64,000 bases of DNA from Nocardioides panacisoli (GTDB lineage: Bacteria; Actinomycetota; Actinomycetes; Propionibacteriales; Nocardioidaceae): contig NZ_CP080409.1 of assembly GCF_019448235.1 (NCBI RefSeq), forward strand, positions 930,001 to 994,000, written 5' to 3'. Numbering within the stretch: position 1 is the first letter of the stretch; the number at the start of each line of letters is the position of its first letter. The translations under genes and the position numbers were made by a program. The notes beneath the pieces are model-generated. The model saw only the letters and a list, made by a program, of their open reading frames with translations. It was not told the origin of the DNA and ran no database searches. Positions 19,435 through 28,481 of the stretch are shown here, piece by piece.

Positions 19435-20168
19435 AAATCGTGCAGGGCCACCGAGACCAGGATCAGCCGACCCGTCACCGGGTCGCGCAGACGATCCTGT
19501 TCAACGGACCCTCCACGGCCGCCGCCCTGGCCGAGCGCCTGGAGCTCACGCCGGCCGCGGTCCGTCGCCACCTCGACCAGCTGGTCGAGGAGGGCGCCGT
19601 CCGCGCCCGTGACCCGCACCCGCGGAGCCACCGTGGGCGTGGTCGCCCGGCCAAGGAGTTCGTGCTCACCGAGCAGGGGCACGACGCCTTCGACCGTCAG
19701 TACGACGACCTCGCGGCCGACGCGCTGCGCTTCCTCGCCGAGGAGGTGGGGGAGGAAGCCGTCCGCCAGTTCGCGGAACGGCGGGTCGCCTTCATCGAGG
19801 AGCGCTTCCCGGCGGTGGCCGCCGCCCACCCCGACGCCAGCGCGGCCGAGGTGCTGGCCCGGGTGCTGACCGAGCAGGGCTACGCCGCCGCGGTGCGCGA
19901 CGTGCCCGTCGGCGAGCAGCTGTGCCAGCAGCACTGCCCGGTCTCCCACGTGGCGCACGAGTTCCCGCAGCTGTGCGAGGCCGAGACCCGCGCCATCGGT
20001 CGGGTGCTCGGTCGTCACGTGCAGCGGCTCGCCACGATCGCCCACGGCGACGGCGTGTGCACCACGAGCCTTCCCGACATCCACCAGATCGACCACCGCC
20101 GGGCCGCGGACGGCCCGACGGCGCACAGGACTCCGTCCCCCGAGAAGAAGGAGCAGGTCACCCCATGA
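19431..20168 (+). CDS. sufR: SUF operon transcriptional repressor SufR
   Basis: 245 residues from GTG 19431. The N-terminal winged helix reads [25 protein letters not shown], then a basic wing with GRGRPAKEF. The C-terminal part holds cysteines and histidines placed to bind an iron-sulfur cluster: [18 protein letters not shown] and GDGVCTT. SufR represses the suf genes when its cluster is intact and releases them on iron or oxidative stress. It is the first gene of the eight-gene operon and ends in an ATGA overlap with sufB. Confidence 0.94.
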   Translation: MEIVQGHRDQDQPTRHRVAQTILFNGPSTAAALAERLELTPAAVRRHLDQLVEEGAVRARDPHPRSHRGRGRPAKEFVLTEQGHDAFDRQYDDLAADALRFLAEEVGEEAVRQFAERRVAFIEERFPAVAAAHPDASAAEVLARVLTEQGYAAAVRDVPVGEQLCQQHCPVSHVAHEFPQLCEAETRAIGRVLGRHVQRLATIAHGDGVCTTSLPDIHQIDHRRAADGPTAHRTPSPEKKEQVTP

Positions 20169-21583
20169 CCTCGATCGAAGACCTCAACCCCGAGCTGAAG
20201 GGGATCGGTCGCTACGAGTTCGGCTGGTCCGACCCCGACGTCGCCGGTGAGAAGGCCGAGCGCGGCCTCAGCGAAGAGGTCGTGCGCGACATCTCCGGCA
20301 AGAAGGACGAGCCGCAGTGGATGCTGGACCGACGGCTGAAGGGCCTCAAGCTCTTCGACCGCAAGCCCATGCCCACCTGGGGCTCGGACCTGTCGGGGAT
20401 CGACTTCGACAACATCAAGTACTTCGTCCGCTCCAGCGAGAAGCAGGCGCAGACCTGGGACGACCTCCCCGAGGACATCAAGAACACCTACGACAAGCTC
20501 GGCATCCCTGAGGCCGAGAAGCAGCGCCTCGTCTCCGGTGTCGCGGCGCAGTACGAGTCCGAGGTGGTCTACCACTCCATCCGTGAGGACCTGGAGGAGC
20601 AGGGCGTCCTCTTCCTCGACACCGACACGGCGCTGCGCGAGCACCCGGAGATCTTCGAGGAGTACTTCGGCACCGTCATCCCGGTCGGCGACAACAAGTT
20701 CGCCGCGCTCAACACCGCCGTGTGGTCGGGTGGCTCGTTCATCTACGTGCCCAAGGGCGTCCACGTCGACATCCCGCTCCAGGCCTACTTCCGGATCAAC
20801 ACCGAGAACATGGGCCAGTTCGAGCGGACGCTGATCATCGTCGACGAGGGTGCCTACGTGCACTACGTCGAGGGCTGCACGGCCCCGATCTACAGCACCG
20901 ACTCGCTGCACTCGGCCGTGGTGGAGATCGTGGTGAAGAAGGGCGGTCGCTGCCGCTACACCACGATCCAGAACTGGTCGAACAACGTCTACAACCTCGT
21001 CACCAAGCGCGCCACCTGCGAGGAGGGCGCGACCATGGAGTGGGTCGACGGCAACATCGGCTCCAAGGTGACGATGAAGTACCCGGCCATCTACCTGATG
21101 GGCGAGCACGCCAAGGGCGAGACGCTGTCCATTGCCTTCTCCGGCGAGGGCCAGCACCAGGACGCCGGCGCCAAGATGGTGCACGCGGCGCCCCACACCT
21201 CGTCCTCGATCCTGAGCAAGTCGGTCGCCCGCGGCGGCGGCCGGACGTCCTACCGCGGCCTGATCCAGGTCAACGAGGGCGCCCACGGGTCGAAGTCCAA
21301 CGTGCTGTGCGACGCGCTGCTCGTGGACCAGGTGAGCCGGTCCGACACCTACCCCTACGTCGACATCCGCGAGGACGACGTCTCGATGGGGCACGAGGCC
21401 AGCGTCTCGAAGGTCTCCGACGACCAGCTGTTCTACCTCATGTCGCGCGGCATGGAGGAGGACGAGGCGATGGCGATGATCGTGCGCGGCTTCGTCGAGC
21501 CGATCGCCAAGGAGCTCCCCATGGAGTACGCCCTCGAACTCAACCGCCTGATCGAACTGCAGATGGAAGGAGCCGTCGGCTGA
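20165..21583 (+). CDS. sufB: Fe-S cluster assembly protein SufB
   Basis: 472 residues from ATG 20165, overlapping the sufR stop. The beta-helix core has [34 protein letters not shown] and the SufBD-type C-terminus with [16 protein letters not shown]. SufB is the scaffold subunit of SufBC2D, where nascent iron-sulfur clusters are built. No intein interrupts the gene, unlike mycobacterial SufB. The next gene overlaps by one base (TGATG). Confidence 0.97.
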   Translation: MTSIEDLNPELKGIGRYEFGWSDPDVAGEKAERGLSEEVVRDISGKKDEPQWMLDRRLKGLKLFDRKPMPTWGSDLSGIDFDNIKYFVRSSEKQAQTWDDLPEDIKNTYDKLGIPEAEKQRLVSGVAAQYESEVVYHSIREDLEEQGVLFLDTDTALREHPEIFEEYFGTVIPVGDNKFAALNTAVWSGGSFIYVPKGVHVDIPLQAYFRINTENMGQFERTLIIVDEGAYVHYVEGCTAPIYSTDSLHSAVVEIVVKKGGRCRYTTIQNWSNNVYNLVTKRATCEEGATMEWVDGNIGSKVTMKYPAIYLMGEHAKGETLSIAFSGEGQHQDAGAKMVHAAPHTSSSILSKSVARGGGRTSYRGLIQVNEGAHGSKSNVLCDALLVDQVSRSDTYPYVDIREDDVSMGHEASVSKVSDDQLFYLMSRGMEEDEAMAMIVRGFVEPIAKELPMEYALELNRLIELQMEGAVG

Positions 21584-22782
21584 TGACGGTCACCCAGGAC
21601 CCGGCGGCTGCCGCTGCCGGGGCGGCCGAGGCCGCCCCGGTGGTCAGCCACCTCAACCCCCCGCCGTCCTACGACCTCGCCGACCACCCCGCGCCGACCG
21701 GGCGCGAGGAGGTCTGGCGGTTCACCCCGCTCAAGCGCCTGCTCGGCGTCCTGGACGGGGAGGAGTCCGGCGACCGGCTCGGCTGGGACGCCGACCTGCC
21801 CGCGGGCGTCACGACGTCGGAGATCTCCGCCGCGGAGGCCCGCGAGCTCGGTGAGCTGGCCCCCGGCGACCGCCCCTCGGCGCTGGCGGTGGCCAACGCC
21901 GGCGGCGCGACCCTGATCGACGTCCCGGCCGAGACCGAGGTCGACGAGCCGGTCGTCATCCGGCTCCACGGCGAGTCGGTCGACCAGCTCGTCTGGGGCC
22001 ACTACGTGCTCCGCTTCGGTGCCTACTCCAAGGCGACCGTCGTGCTGGTGCACTCCGGCTCGGCCCGCTACTCGGCGACCACGTCGGTCATCGTCGGCGA
22101 CGGCGCCCAGGTCAACGTGCTCAGCCTCCAGGACTGGGAGGACGACGCGGTCCACCTCGGTCGCGACGCGATCCGTGTCGGCCGTGATGCCCACGTGCGC
22201 CACACCGCGATCTCCTTCGGCGGTGACCTGGTGCGCATGCACGCCAACGTCGAGTACGACGGTCCCGGCGGCGAGGCCGAGCTCCTCGGCCTGTACTTCG
22301 CCGACGAGGGCCAGCACATCGAGCACCGGCTCTTCGCCGACCACAACGCCCCCCACACCAAGAGCAACGTGCTCTACAAGGGGGCGCTGCAGGGCGAGAA
22401 GGCCCACACGGTGTGGATCGGCAACGTGCTGATCCGCAAGGTCGCCGAGGGCATCACCACGTTCGAGGAGAACCGCAACCTGGTGCTCACCGACGGCTGC
22501 CAGGCCGACTCGGTGCCCAACCTCGAGATCGAGACCGGTGAGATCGAGGACGCCGGCCACGCGTCGGCGACCGCCCGGTTCGACGACGAGCAGCTGTTCT
22601 ACCTCCGCTCGCGCGGCGTCTCGGAGAAGGAGGCCCAGCGCCTGGTGGTGCACGGGTTCTTCAACGACCTGATCCGCAAGGTCGGGATCCCCGCCTTCGA
22701 GGAGCAGCTGCTGACCACGGTCGAGGCCGAGCTGGCCAAGAACGTCCTCAAGGATCTCGGCACCACGGAGCCCGCGTCGTGA
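21583..22782 (+). CDS. sufD: Fe-S cluster assembly protein SufD
   Basis: 399 residues from ATG 21583. An alanine-rich N-terminal tail leads into EEVWRFTPLKRL, then a SufBD beta-helix with GPGGEAELLGLYFADEGQHIEH-region features. The C-terminal HASATARFDDEQLFYLRSRG is typical of SufD. It pairs with SufB and binds SufC. Its stop overlaps the ferredoxin start by four bases (GTGA). Confidence 0.96.
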   Translation: MTVTQDPAAAAAGAAEAAPVVSHLNPPPSYDLADHPAPTGREEVWRFTPLKRLLGVLDGEESGDRLGWDADLPAGVTTSEISAAEARELGELAPGDRPSALAVANAGGATLIDVPAETEVDEPVVIRLHGESVDQLVWGHYVLRFGAYSKATVVLVHSGSARYSATTSVIVGDGAQVNVLSLQDWEDDAVHLGRDAIRVGRDAHVRHTAISFGGDLVRMHANVEYDGPGGEAELLGLYFADEGQHIEHRLFADHNAPHTKSNVLYKGALQGEKAHTVWIGNVLIRKVAEGITTFEENRNLVLTDGCQADSVPNLEIETGEIEDAGHASATARFDDEQLFYLRSRGVSEKEAQRLVVHGFFNDLIRKVGIPAFEEQLLTTVEAELAKNVLKDLGTTEPAS

Positions 22783-23126
22783 GCTTCCAGCGGGCGTGCG
22801 CCGTGGCCGACGTACCCACCGACGAGGCGGTCGCCGCCACGATCGGTGCGTACGAGGTCGCGGTCGCACGTGACGGCGAGGAGTTCTTCGCGGTGCAGAA
22901 CCTCTGCACCCACGCTGCGGTGGAGCTCACCGACGGCGAGGTGGAGGACGGCGCGATCGAGTGCTTCCTCCACGGCTCCTGCTTCGAGCTCCGCACCGGC
23001 AAGCCCACCCAACTACCTGCGACCGAACCCGTCGCCACGTTCCCGGTCGAAATTCGTCGGGACGACGGCGTCGATCAGGTGTACGTCGACACCACCACCA
23101 CCCTGAACGGAGTCACCCCCCAATGA
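22779..23126 (+). CDS. Rieske-type non-heme ferredoxin of the SUF operon
   Basis: 115 residues from GTG 22779. The Rieske [2Fe-2S] ligands are visible as CTHAAVEL and, about 20 residues later, CFLHGSCFEL (the C-x-H and C-x-x-H pairs). Proteins of this type between sufD and sufC are usual in actinobacterial SUF operons and are thought to pass electrons during assembly. Overlaps with both neighbours (GTGA upstream, ATGA downstream) show tight coupling. Confidence 0.93.
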   Translation: MSFQRACAVADVPTDEAVAATIGAYEVAVARDGEEFFAVQNLCTHAAVELTDGEVEDGAIECFLHGSCFELRTGKPTQLPATEPVATFPVEIRRDDGVDQVYVDTTTTLNGVTPQ

Positions 23127-23881
23127 GCAAGCTCGAGATCACCGACCTGAAGGTGCAGGTCCAGACCGACGACGGTCCCAAGGAGATCCTCAAGGGCGTC
23201 ACGCTGACCATCAACGGCGGCGAGACCCACGCGATCATGGGCCCCAACGGATCGGGCAAGTCCACGCTGGCCTACTCCATCGCCGGCCACCCCCGCTACG
23301 AGATCACCGGCGGCTCGGTGACCCTCGACGGCGAGGACGTGCTGGAGATGAGCGTCGACGAGCGCGCCCGTGCCGGCCTCTTCCTCGCGATGCAGTACCC
23401 GGTCGAGGTCCCCGGCGTCTCGGTGGCGAACTTCCTGCGCACCGCCAAGACCGCCATGGACGGCGAGGCCCCGAAGCTGCGGACCTGGGTCAAGGACGTC
23501 AACACCGCGATGGAGAACCTCGACCTGGACTCGACGTTCTCCCAGCGTGCGGTCAACGAGGGCTTCTCCGGTGGTGAGAAGAAGCGGCACGAGATCGCCC
23601 AGTTGGAGCTGCTCGACCCCAACACCGCGATCCTGGACGAGACCGACTCCGGCCTGGACATCGACGCGCTGAAGGTCGTGTCCGACGGTGTCAACCGGTT
23701 CCGTGAGCGCGAGGACAAGGGCGTGCTGCTGATCACGCACTACACGCGGATCCTGCGCTACATCAAGCCCGACCACGTGCACGTCTTCGTCGACGGTCGC
23801 ATCGCCGACCAGGGCGGCCCCGAGCTGGCCGACCAGCTCGAGGAGACCGGCTACGACAAGTACGTGAAGGCCGCGGTCTGA
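23123..23881 (+). CDS. sufC: Fe-S cluster assembly ATPase SufC
   Basis: 252 residues from ATG 23123. Walker A is GPNGSGKST, the signature FSGGEKKRHEI and Walker B ILDETDSGLDIDAL, which has the SufC-specific ETDSGLD form. It hydrolyses ATP to change the shape of the SufBD dimer. It is a soluble ABC ATPase and needs no membrane partner. The next gene begins one base after its stop. Confidence 0.97.
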   Translation: MSKLEITDLKVQVQTDDGPKEILKGVTLTINGGETHAIMGPNGSGKSTLAYSIAGHPRYEITGGSVTLDGEDVLEMSVDERARAGLFLAMQYPVEVPGVSVANFLRTAKTAMDGEAPKLRTWVKDVNTAMENLDLDSTFSQRAVNEGFSGGEKKRHEIAQLELLDPNTAILDETDSGLDIDALKVVSDGVNRFREREDKGVLLITHYTRILRYIKPDHVHVFVDGRIADQGGPELADQLEETGYDKYVKAAV

Positions 23882-23882
23882 G

Positions 23883-25136
23883 ATGACGCTTCCCGGCCTG
23901 CTCCCCGAGCTCGAGGTGGTCCGCAAGGACTTCCCGATCCTCGAGCGAGCGCTGGCGGGGGACCACCCGTTGGTCTACCTCGACAGCGCCAACACCTCGC
24001 AGAAGCCGCAGGTGGTGATCGACGCGATGGTCGACCACCTCGAGCGGCACAACGCCAACATCGCGCGTGCGATGCACCAGATCGGCGCCGAGGCGACCGA
24101 GGCGTTCGAGGGAGCGCGCGACCGCGTGGCCGCGTTCATCAAGGCGCCGGAGCGCGACGAGGTGGTCTTCACCAAGAACGCCTCCGAGGCGCTCAACCTC
24201 GCCGCGCAGACCATCCCGCTCGGGCCCGGTGACCGGGTGGTGATCACCGAGATGGAGCACCACTCCAACATCGTGCCGTGGCAGCTGGCCACCGAGCGCA
24301 GCGGCGCGGAGCTGCGGTGGTTCGGGTTGACCGACGACGGGCGGCTGGACCTGTCCGACATCGACGAGCTGATCACCGAGCAGACCAAGGTGGTCTCGCT
24401 GACGTGGGTGTCGAACATGCTCGGCACGATCAACCCGATCGCCGAGATCACCCGCCGTGCCCACGCCGTGGGTGCGCTGGTGATGGTCGACGCCTCGCAG
24501 GCGGCGCCGCAGGTGCCGATCGATCTCGCGGCGATGGCGCCGGAGGAGCGGCCGGACCTGCTGGCCTTCACCGGCCACAAGGTCGTGGGTCCGACCGGCA
24601 TCGGTGTGCTGTGGGGGAGCCGCGCGGTGCTCGAGGAGCTGCCGCCCTTCCTCGGCGGCGGTGAGATGATCGAGACCGTCACCATGGAGCGGTCCACCTA
24701 CGCCGGCATCCCGCACAAGTTCGAGGCCGGCACGCCGCCCATCGCCGAGGCCGTCGGTCTCGGTGCGGCGGTGGACTACCTCAGCGACCTGGGCATGGAC
24801 GCGGTCCACGCCCACGAGCAGGCAGTGACGGCGTACGCCCTGGAGGGGCTGGCGTCGGTGAGCGGTGTCCGGATCCTCGGACCGACCGACGCGGCGTCCC
24901 GCGGGGGCGCGATCTCGTTCGAGGTCGACGGGGTGCATCCGCACGACGTGGCCCAGCTGCTGGACTCGCGCGGGGTCGCGGTGCGTGCCGGGCACCACTG
25001 CGCGAAGCCGGCCCACGCCCGCTTCGGCGTGCAGGCCTCCACGCGGATGTCGTCCTACCTCTACACCACGCCGGGGGAGATCGACGCGCTGGTCGAGGCG
25101 CTGGAATACACCCGCTCGTTCTTCCGATTGGACTGA
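23883..25136 (+). CDS. sufS: Cysteine desulfurase SufS
   Basis: 417 residues from ATG 23883. The class V aminotransferase fold is shown by LDSANTSQKP, the PLP lysine in AFTGHKVVGPTGIGVLWG-region and the persulfide cysteine in AGHHCAKPAH. It takes sulfur from cysteine and passes it to SufU, encoded 2 bp downstream. The length and the active-site loop fit SufS (group II) rather than IscS. Confidence 0.97.
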   Translation: MTLPGLLPELEVVRKDFPILERALAGDHPLVYLDSANTSQKPQVVIDAMVDHLERHNANIARAMHQIGAEATEAFEGARDRVAAFIKAPERDEVVFTKNASEALNLAAQTIPLGPGDRVVITEMEHHSNIVPWQLATERSGAELRWFGLTDDGRLDLSDIDELITEQTKVVSLTWVSNMLGTINPIAEITRRAHAVGALVMVDASQAAPQVPIDLAAMAPEERPDLLAFTGHKVVGPTGIGVLWGSRAVLEELPPFLGGGEMIETVTMERSTYAGIPHKFEAGTPPIAEAVGLGAAVDYLSDLGMDAVHAHEQAVTAYALEGLASVSGVRILGPTDAASRGGAISFEVDGVHPHDVAQLLDSRGVAVRAGHHCAKPAHARFGVQASTRMSSYLYTTPGEIDALVEALEYTRSFFRLD

Positions 25137-25138
25137 CG

Positions 25139-25624
25139 ATGACCACCACGCCGGGCGACGCCCAGAACATGGATGCGCTCTACCAGGAGATCATCCTCGA
25201 CCACTACAAGAACCCCATCGGCAAGGGACTGCGCGAGCCCTACGAGGCCGAGGTCTTCCACGTGAACCCCACCTGCGGCGACGAGGTGACCCTGCGGGTG
25301 CACCTGGAGGACTCCGCGGAGGGGCCCGTGGTGGCCGACGTCTCCTACGACTCCGTGGGCTGCTCGATCTCGCAGGCCTCCGGCTCGGTGATGAACGAGC
25401 TGCTCGTCGGCAAGCCGTTGGCCGAGGCCGAGCGGATCCACGGTGAGTTCGTGGCCCTGATGCAGGGCAAGGGGGCCGTCGAGCCCGACGAGGACGTCCT
25501 CGAGGACGGGGTCGCCTTCGCCGGTGTCGCCAAGTTCCCGGCGCGCGTCAAGTGCGCACTACTGTCCTGGATGGCGTGGAAGGACGCGACCACGCAGGCA
25601 TCCGGGGTTGAGGAGAAGACATGA
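25139..25624 (+). CDS. sufU: Fe-S cluster assembly sulfur-transfer protein SufU
   Basis: 161 residues from ATG 25139. The three zinc and sulfur-transfer cysteines stand in NPTCGDEVTL, SVGCSISQASGSVM and RVKCALLSW, and the aspartate ligand is in the first motif. The SufU-type insertion between the second and third cysteines is present. SufU accepts sulfur from SufS. It overlaps the next gene by ATGA. Confidence 0.96.
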   Translation: MTTTPGDAQNMDALYQEIILDHYKNPIGKGLREPYEAEVFHVNPTCGDEVTLRVHLEDSAEGPVVADVSYDSVGCSISQASGSVMNELLVGKPLAEAERIHGEFVALMQGKGAVEPDEDVLEDGVAFAGVAKFPARVKCALLSWMAWKDATTQASGVEEKT

Positions 25625-26025
25625 CTGAGCAGACTGAAGAGACGGGCCAGACCGAGACCACCGCTGACCACAGCGACCTGCCCGAGGTCCCCGAGGCGAC
25701 CGGTGCCGGCACCTCCACGCTGACCAAGGAGGACGTCACCGAGGCGATGAAGGACGTCGTCGACCCCGAGCTCGGGATCAACGTCGTCGACCTGGGCCTG
25801 GTGTACGACGTCCACGTCGAGGAGCACTCCAATGTCACCCTCGACATGACGCTCACCTCGGCCGCGTGCCCGTTGACCGATGTCATCACCGACCAGACCG
25901 AGTCGGCACTGGAGGGCATCGTCAACGAGGTCGCGATCAACTGGGTCTGGATGCCGCCGTGGGGTCCGGACAAGATCACCGACGACGGTCGCGAGCAGCT
26001 GCGCGCGCTCGGCTTCAACGTCTGA
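25621..26025 (+). CDS. sufT: SufT-like metal-sulfur cluster assembly factor (DUF59/MIP18 family)
   Basis: 134 residues from ATG 25621. An acidic N-terminal tail of about 35 residues is followed by a DUF59 domain: VTEAMKDVVDPELGINVVDLGLVYDV, with its conserved DPE and DLGL, and the cysteine in TSAACPLTD. The family helps mature iron-sulfur proteins. It is the last gene of the suf operon and is followed by a strong terminator 15 bp on. Confidence 0.93.
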   Translation: MTEQTEETGQTETTADHSDLPEVPEATGAGTSTLTKEDVTEAMKDVVDPELGINVVDLGLVYDVHVEEHSNVTLDMTLTSAACPLTDVITDQTESALEGIVNEVAINWVWMPPWGPDKITDDGREQLRALGFNV

Positions 26026-26040
26026 GGCGCGTCGCGACGT

Positions 26041-26077
26041 GACGACGGCCCCGGAGCGATGCTCCGGGGCCGTCGTC
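26041..26077. terminator. Strong terminator of the suf operon
   Basis: A perfect 17-bp stem with a three-base loop (GACGACGGCCCCGGAGC, then its complement). There is no T-run, as is usual in actinobacteria. It also faces the 3' end of the minus-strand gene at 26099, so it may work both ways. Confidence 0.9.
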
Positions 26078-26098
26078 GTGCTGTGCGGCCGGCGTGCC

Positions 26099-26656
26099 TC
26101 AGGTTCGCGGCAACTCGGCCACGAGCTCGATGAAGCGTGCGTTGAAGGCCGGCAGGTCGTCGGGCTTGCGGCTGGTCACCAGGTTCTCGTCGACGACGAC
26201 CTCGCGGTCGACCCAGGTCCCACCGGCGTTGCGCACGTCGGTCTGCAGTGTCGGGAACGAGGTGATCTCGCGGCCGCGGACGACGTCGGCCTCGACCAGG
26301 CTCCAGATTGCGTGACAGATGGCGGCGACCGGGCGCCCCGACTCGACGAAGGCGCGGACGAACCGCACCGCGTCGGCGTCGCCGCGGAGGAAGTCGCCGT
26401 TGGCGACGCCGCCCGGCAGGACGAGACCGTCGTACCCGGCGGGGTCGGCCTCGGCGACCACCGCGTCGACGTCGAAGCTGTCCGCGGCCTCGAGGTGGTG
26501 GTAGCCGCGGACGGTCCCGGGCTCGGTGGCGACGAGCTCTGCGGTCGCGCCCGCGCGCGTCACCGCCTCCCACGGGTCGGTGAGCTCGACCTGCTCGATG
26601 CCCTCGCCGGCGACGAGGAAGGCGATACGGCGTCCCTGCAGCGTGGTGTCAGTCAT
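26099..26656 (-). CDS. DJ-1/PfpI family protein
   Basis: 185 residues from ATG 26654-26656. The fold is shown by RIAFLVAGEGIEQVELTDP, DGLVLPGG and the nucleophile elbow AAICHAIWSL with the active cysteine next to histidine. Family members are glyoxalases, deglycases or chaperones; which of these applies cannot be read from the sequence. An upstream in-frame extension of about 57 residues, antisense to the next gene, was rejected. Convergent with sufT. Confidence 0.88.
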   Translation of the reverse strand: MTDTTLQGRRIAFLVAGEGIEQVELTDPWEAVTRAGATAELVATEPGTVRGYHHLEAADSFDVDAVVAEADPAGYDGLVLPGGVANGDFLRGDADAVRFVRAFVESGRPVAAICHAIWSLVEADVVRGREITSFPTLQTDVRNAGGTWVDREVVVDENLVTSRKPDDLPAFNARFIELVAELPRT

Positions 26657-26741
26657 GCCGGAGCAGTACCCGCCGGGCCGCGATCCATGCGTGTCGCGAG
26701 GGAGCCGACGGCGGGTTGGCGGCAGGTGCGACCATGTCGCC

Positions 26742-27254
26742 ATGAGCGAAACGGGGACCGGGGCCGCGGACGAGGCCATCGCGGCGTTCTGGAACGACGC
26801 CAAGCACCGCGCGAAGCTGACGACCATGCCCGGCTACTTCGGTGCCAACCCGACCGAGGCCGTCCCGCCGCCGGCGTGGTCCTTCGGTGCGACGCCCGAG
26901 CACGCCGACGAATTGCTGGCGCTGGTGCTGGAGGGCACCAAGACCGCGACCGCCAGCGCGCTGTGGGACTACGAGGCCGAGGACGAGCCACTGCCCGAGG
27001 TCGGCACGCTGGGCATCGTGCTGGACTCGGCCGGACGTCCGCAGGCGCTGCTGGTGACGACCGAAGTCACCGTGGTTCCCTTCGACGAGGTCGACGAGGA
27101 GCACGCCCGACTCGAGGGTGAGGGCGACCGGAGCCTGGCGTACTGGCGACAGGTTCACGAGGAGTTCTTCACCGACCACGCCACGCACGGCCACGGCTTT
27201 CGCTCCGACATGCCGGTGGTGCTGGAGCGGTTCGAGGTGCTGCACCGCGCGTGA
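26742..27254 (+). CDS. ASCH domain protein
   Basis: 170 residues from ATG 26742. The ASCH (PUA-like) features are the basic-threonine stretch LEGTKTATASALWDYEAE, GTLGIVLDSAGRPQALLVTTEV, and FDEVDEEHARLEGEGDRSL. ASCH proteins bind RNA or act as amidohydrolases on modified nucleosides; the exact role here is unknown. It stands alone, divergent from the PfpI-like gene. Confidence 0.85.
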   Translation: MSETGTGAADEAIAAFWNDAKHRAKLTTMPGYFGANPTEAVPPPAWSFGATPEHADELLALVLEGTKTATASALWDYEAEDEPLPEVGTLGIVLDSAGRPQALLVTTEVTVVPFDEVDEEHARLEGEGDRSLAYWRQVHEEFFTDHATHGHGFRSDMPVVLERFEVLHRA

Positions 27255-27278
27255 GGCGGCGGTGTAGCAGCACGTCGC

Positions 27279-27782
27279 TCACGCGGTGGCGAACCGCCGT
27301 GCGGTGTAGCGCTGGAGGTTGCCCAGGAACCGGCGGAAACCGATGTCCAGCAGCGGCCGGCCCAGCGGCATGGTGAACCGCGACGGTCCGCCGACCTCTT
27401 GGGCCAGGGTCCAGGTCAGCCGGCAGCCCGCGGGCGTCGGCTCGATCTCGTAGAGCTCGGCGAATGCCCTGACCGCCGAGGTGGACGCAGCGTTGAACCG
27501 GAACGCCATGCGCCGACCGGGTTCCCACGCCAGGAACTCCTCCTCGCCGACCAGTCCACCGCGCATGGCCACGGTCCGCGTCGTGCCTACGCCGTGCGGC
27601 TCGGGACTGGTCCAGGTCACCCGGGTGATGACGCTGGCCCACTCGGGCCAGGCGGCGGCGTCGGTGAGCACGTCCCAGAGCTGGTCGGGGCTGACGTCGA
27701 GCTCGACGCTGTTGCGGAAGCGGTGGGGAGCGGTGCCGAGGAAGTCCAGGCCGACCCGCTCGCAAGGGCGCATGGTTGCCAT
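27279..27782 (-). CDS. SRPBCC-family (polyketide cyclase/START-like) protein
   Basis: 167 residues from ATG 27780-27782; a second ATG nine bases on is possible. The N-terminal FRNSVELDVSPDQLWDVLTDAAAWPEWA is typical of the SRPBCC fold, followed by alternating strands and the final amphipathic helix with RRFLGNLQRYTARR. The deep pocket of this fold binds lipids or ring compounds, but the ligand is not predictable. A TAGCAT hexamer 6 nt before the start suggests a leaderless message. Confidence 0.85.
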   Translation of the reverse strand: MATMRPCERVGLDFLGTAPHRFRNSVELDVSPDQLWDVLTDAAAWPEWASVITRVTWTSPEPHGVGTTRTVAMRGGLVGEEEFLAWEPGRRMAFRFNAASTSAVRAFAELYEIEPTPAGCRLTWTLAQEVGGPSRFTMPLGRPLLDIGFRRFLGNLQRYTARRFATA

Positions 27783-27788
27783 CCCGCC

Positions 27789-27794
27789 ATGCTA
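27789..27794 (-). promoter_or_regulatory. -10 element (TAGCAT) of the SRPBCC gene
   Basis: Minus-strand TANNNT hexamer 6 nt before ATG 27782. It touches the palindrome at 27794-27805. Confidence 0.5.
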
Positions 27795-27805
27795 GAACAT
27801 GTTCT
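27794..27805. promoter_or_regulatory. 12-bp perfect palindrome between divergent genes
   Basis: AGAACATGTTCT is a perfect palindrome placed between the two -10 elements of the SRPBCC gene and the acVLRF1-type gene. It would cover both promoters and may be an operator. Spacing does not fit an actinobacterial LexA box. Confidence 0.45.
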
Positions 27806-27811
27806 TGTCGG

Positions 27812-27817
27812 TACTGT
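27812..27817 (+). promoter_or_regulatory. -10 element (TACTGT) of the acVLRF1-type gene
   Basis: TANNNT hexamer ending 7 nt before GTG 27825. It decides the start: codons further upstream lie within or before the promoter. Confidence 0.55.
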
Positions 27818-27824
27818 CGGGGCT

Positions 27825-28433
27825 GTGCCCGATGTCTTCGTCCCGCCCGCGCGGTGGCCCCGCTGGGTCGAGAACTTCACCACCGGTCACGGCGGCGCAC
27901 GACTCGACGTGGCGGACGGCGCACTGCGCGGCGAGGCCGAGGACGGGTCCTGGTTCGTGGCCCTCCTCCCGTTCGACGCGACGTACGTCGGACCGGCGGT
28001 GGCCGAGGGCTTCCGCGATGCGGCGGCCACGCCGCGGGAGTGGGGCCTGTTGCTGGTGCGCAAGGGAGGCTTCGCCGTCGCTCGGATGGCGGGGGAGGAG
28101 ATGGTCGACTCCAAGGTCGGACGGCGTCATGTGCAGGGCCGGACCAAGGCCGGCGGCCAGTCGCAGCAGCGGTTCGCCCGCCGCCGTGAGAAGCAGGCCC
28201 GTGAGGCCAACGAGGCGGCCGCCGACCATGCCGCACGGGTGCTGCACGGCATCACGACCGTGGTGACCGGGGGCGACCGGGCGGCCGTGGCGGAGGTGCT
28301 CACCGATCCGCGGATGGGTCGGGTCCGTCCGGTGGAGCGGTGGCTGGCGGTTGCGGACCCGCGCCGCCAGGTCCTGGAGCGGGCCGCGACGGACGCGCGA
28401 GCGGTGGCCGTGCACGTCGAGAACGCGCCGTGA
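27825..28433 (+). CDS. acVLRF1 family peptidyl-tRNA hydrolase-like protein
   Basis: 202 residues from GTG 27825. The central GGQSQQRF motif (about residues 110-117) followed by a basic helix FARRREKQAREANE is the hallmark of VLRF1/Vms1-type release factor relatives; here glutamine replaces the function of eRF1's GGQ loop. The N-terminal part has WGLLLVRKGGFAVARM, a strand-turn of the same domain. Eukaryotic Vms1 and its bacterial relatives free nascent chains from tRNA on stalled, split ribosomes. The actinobacterial form is short and mostly just the catalytic domain. Role in ribosome rescue is inferred from the family. Confidence 0.85.
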   Translation: MPDVFVPPARWPRWVENFTTGHGGARLDVADGALRGEAEDGSWFVALLPFDATYVGPAVAEGFRDAAATPREWGLLLVRKGGFAVARMAGEEMVDSKVGRRHVQGRTKAGGQSQQRFARRREKQAREANEAAADHAARVLHGITTVVTGGDRAAVAEVLTDPRMGRVRPVERWLAVADPRRQVLERAATDARAVAVHVENAP

Positions 28434-28469
28434 GTGGCACGGGTGCTGCATCCGGGCCCATTTTCGTTC

Positions 28470-28475
28470 TAGGTT
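28470..28475 (+). promoter_or_regulatory. -10 element (TAGGTT) of the phosphotransferase gene
   Basis: TANNNT hexamer 6 nt before ATG 28482, predicting a leaderless message. Confidence 0.5.
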
Positions 28476-28481
28476 CGGACC

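Noticed and set aside
20165..21583. Intein in sufB
   Set aside because: The reading frame has the normal 472-residue length with no insertion.
27794..27805. LexA (SOS) box
   Set aside because: The half-sites GAAC and GTTC are separated by two bases, while the actinobacterial LexA box needs four.
27805..27824. RecA-independent DNA-damage promoter (TTGTCRGTG-N8-TANNNT)
   Set aside because: TTGTCGGT is present but the only TANNNT hexamer overlaps it directly; the eight-base spacing is missing.
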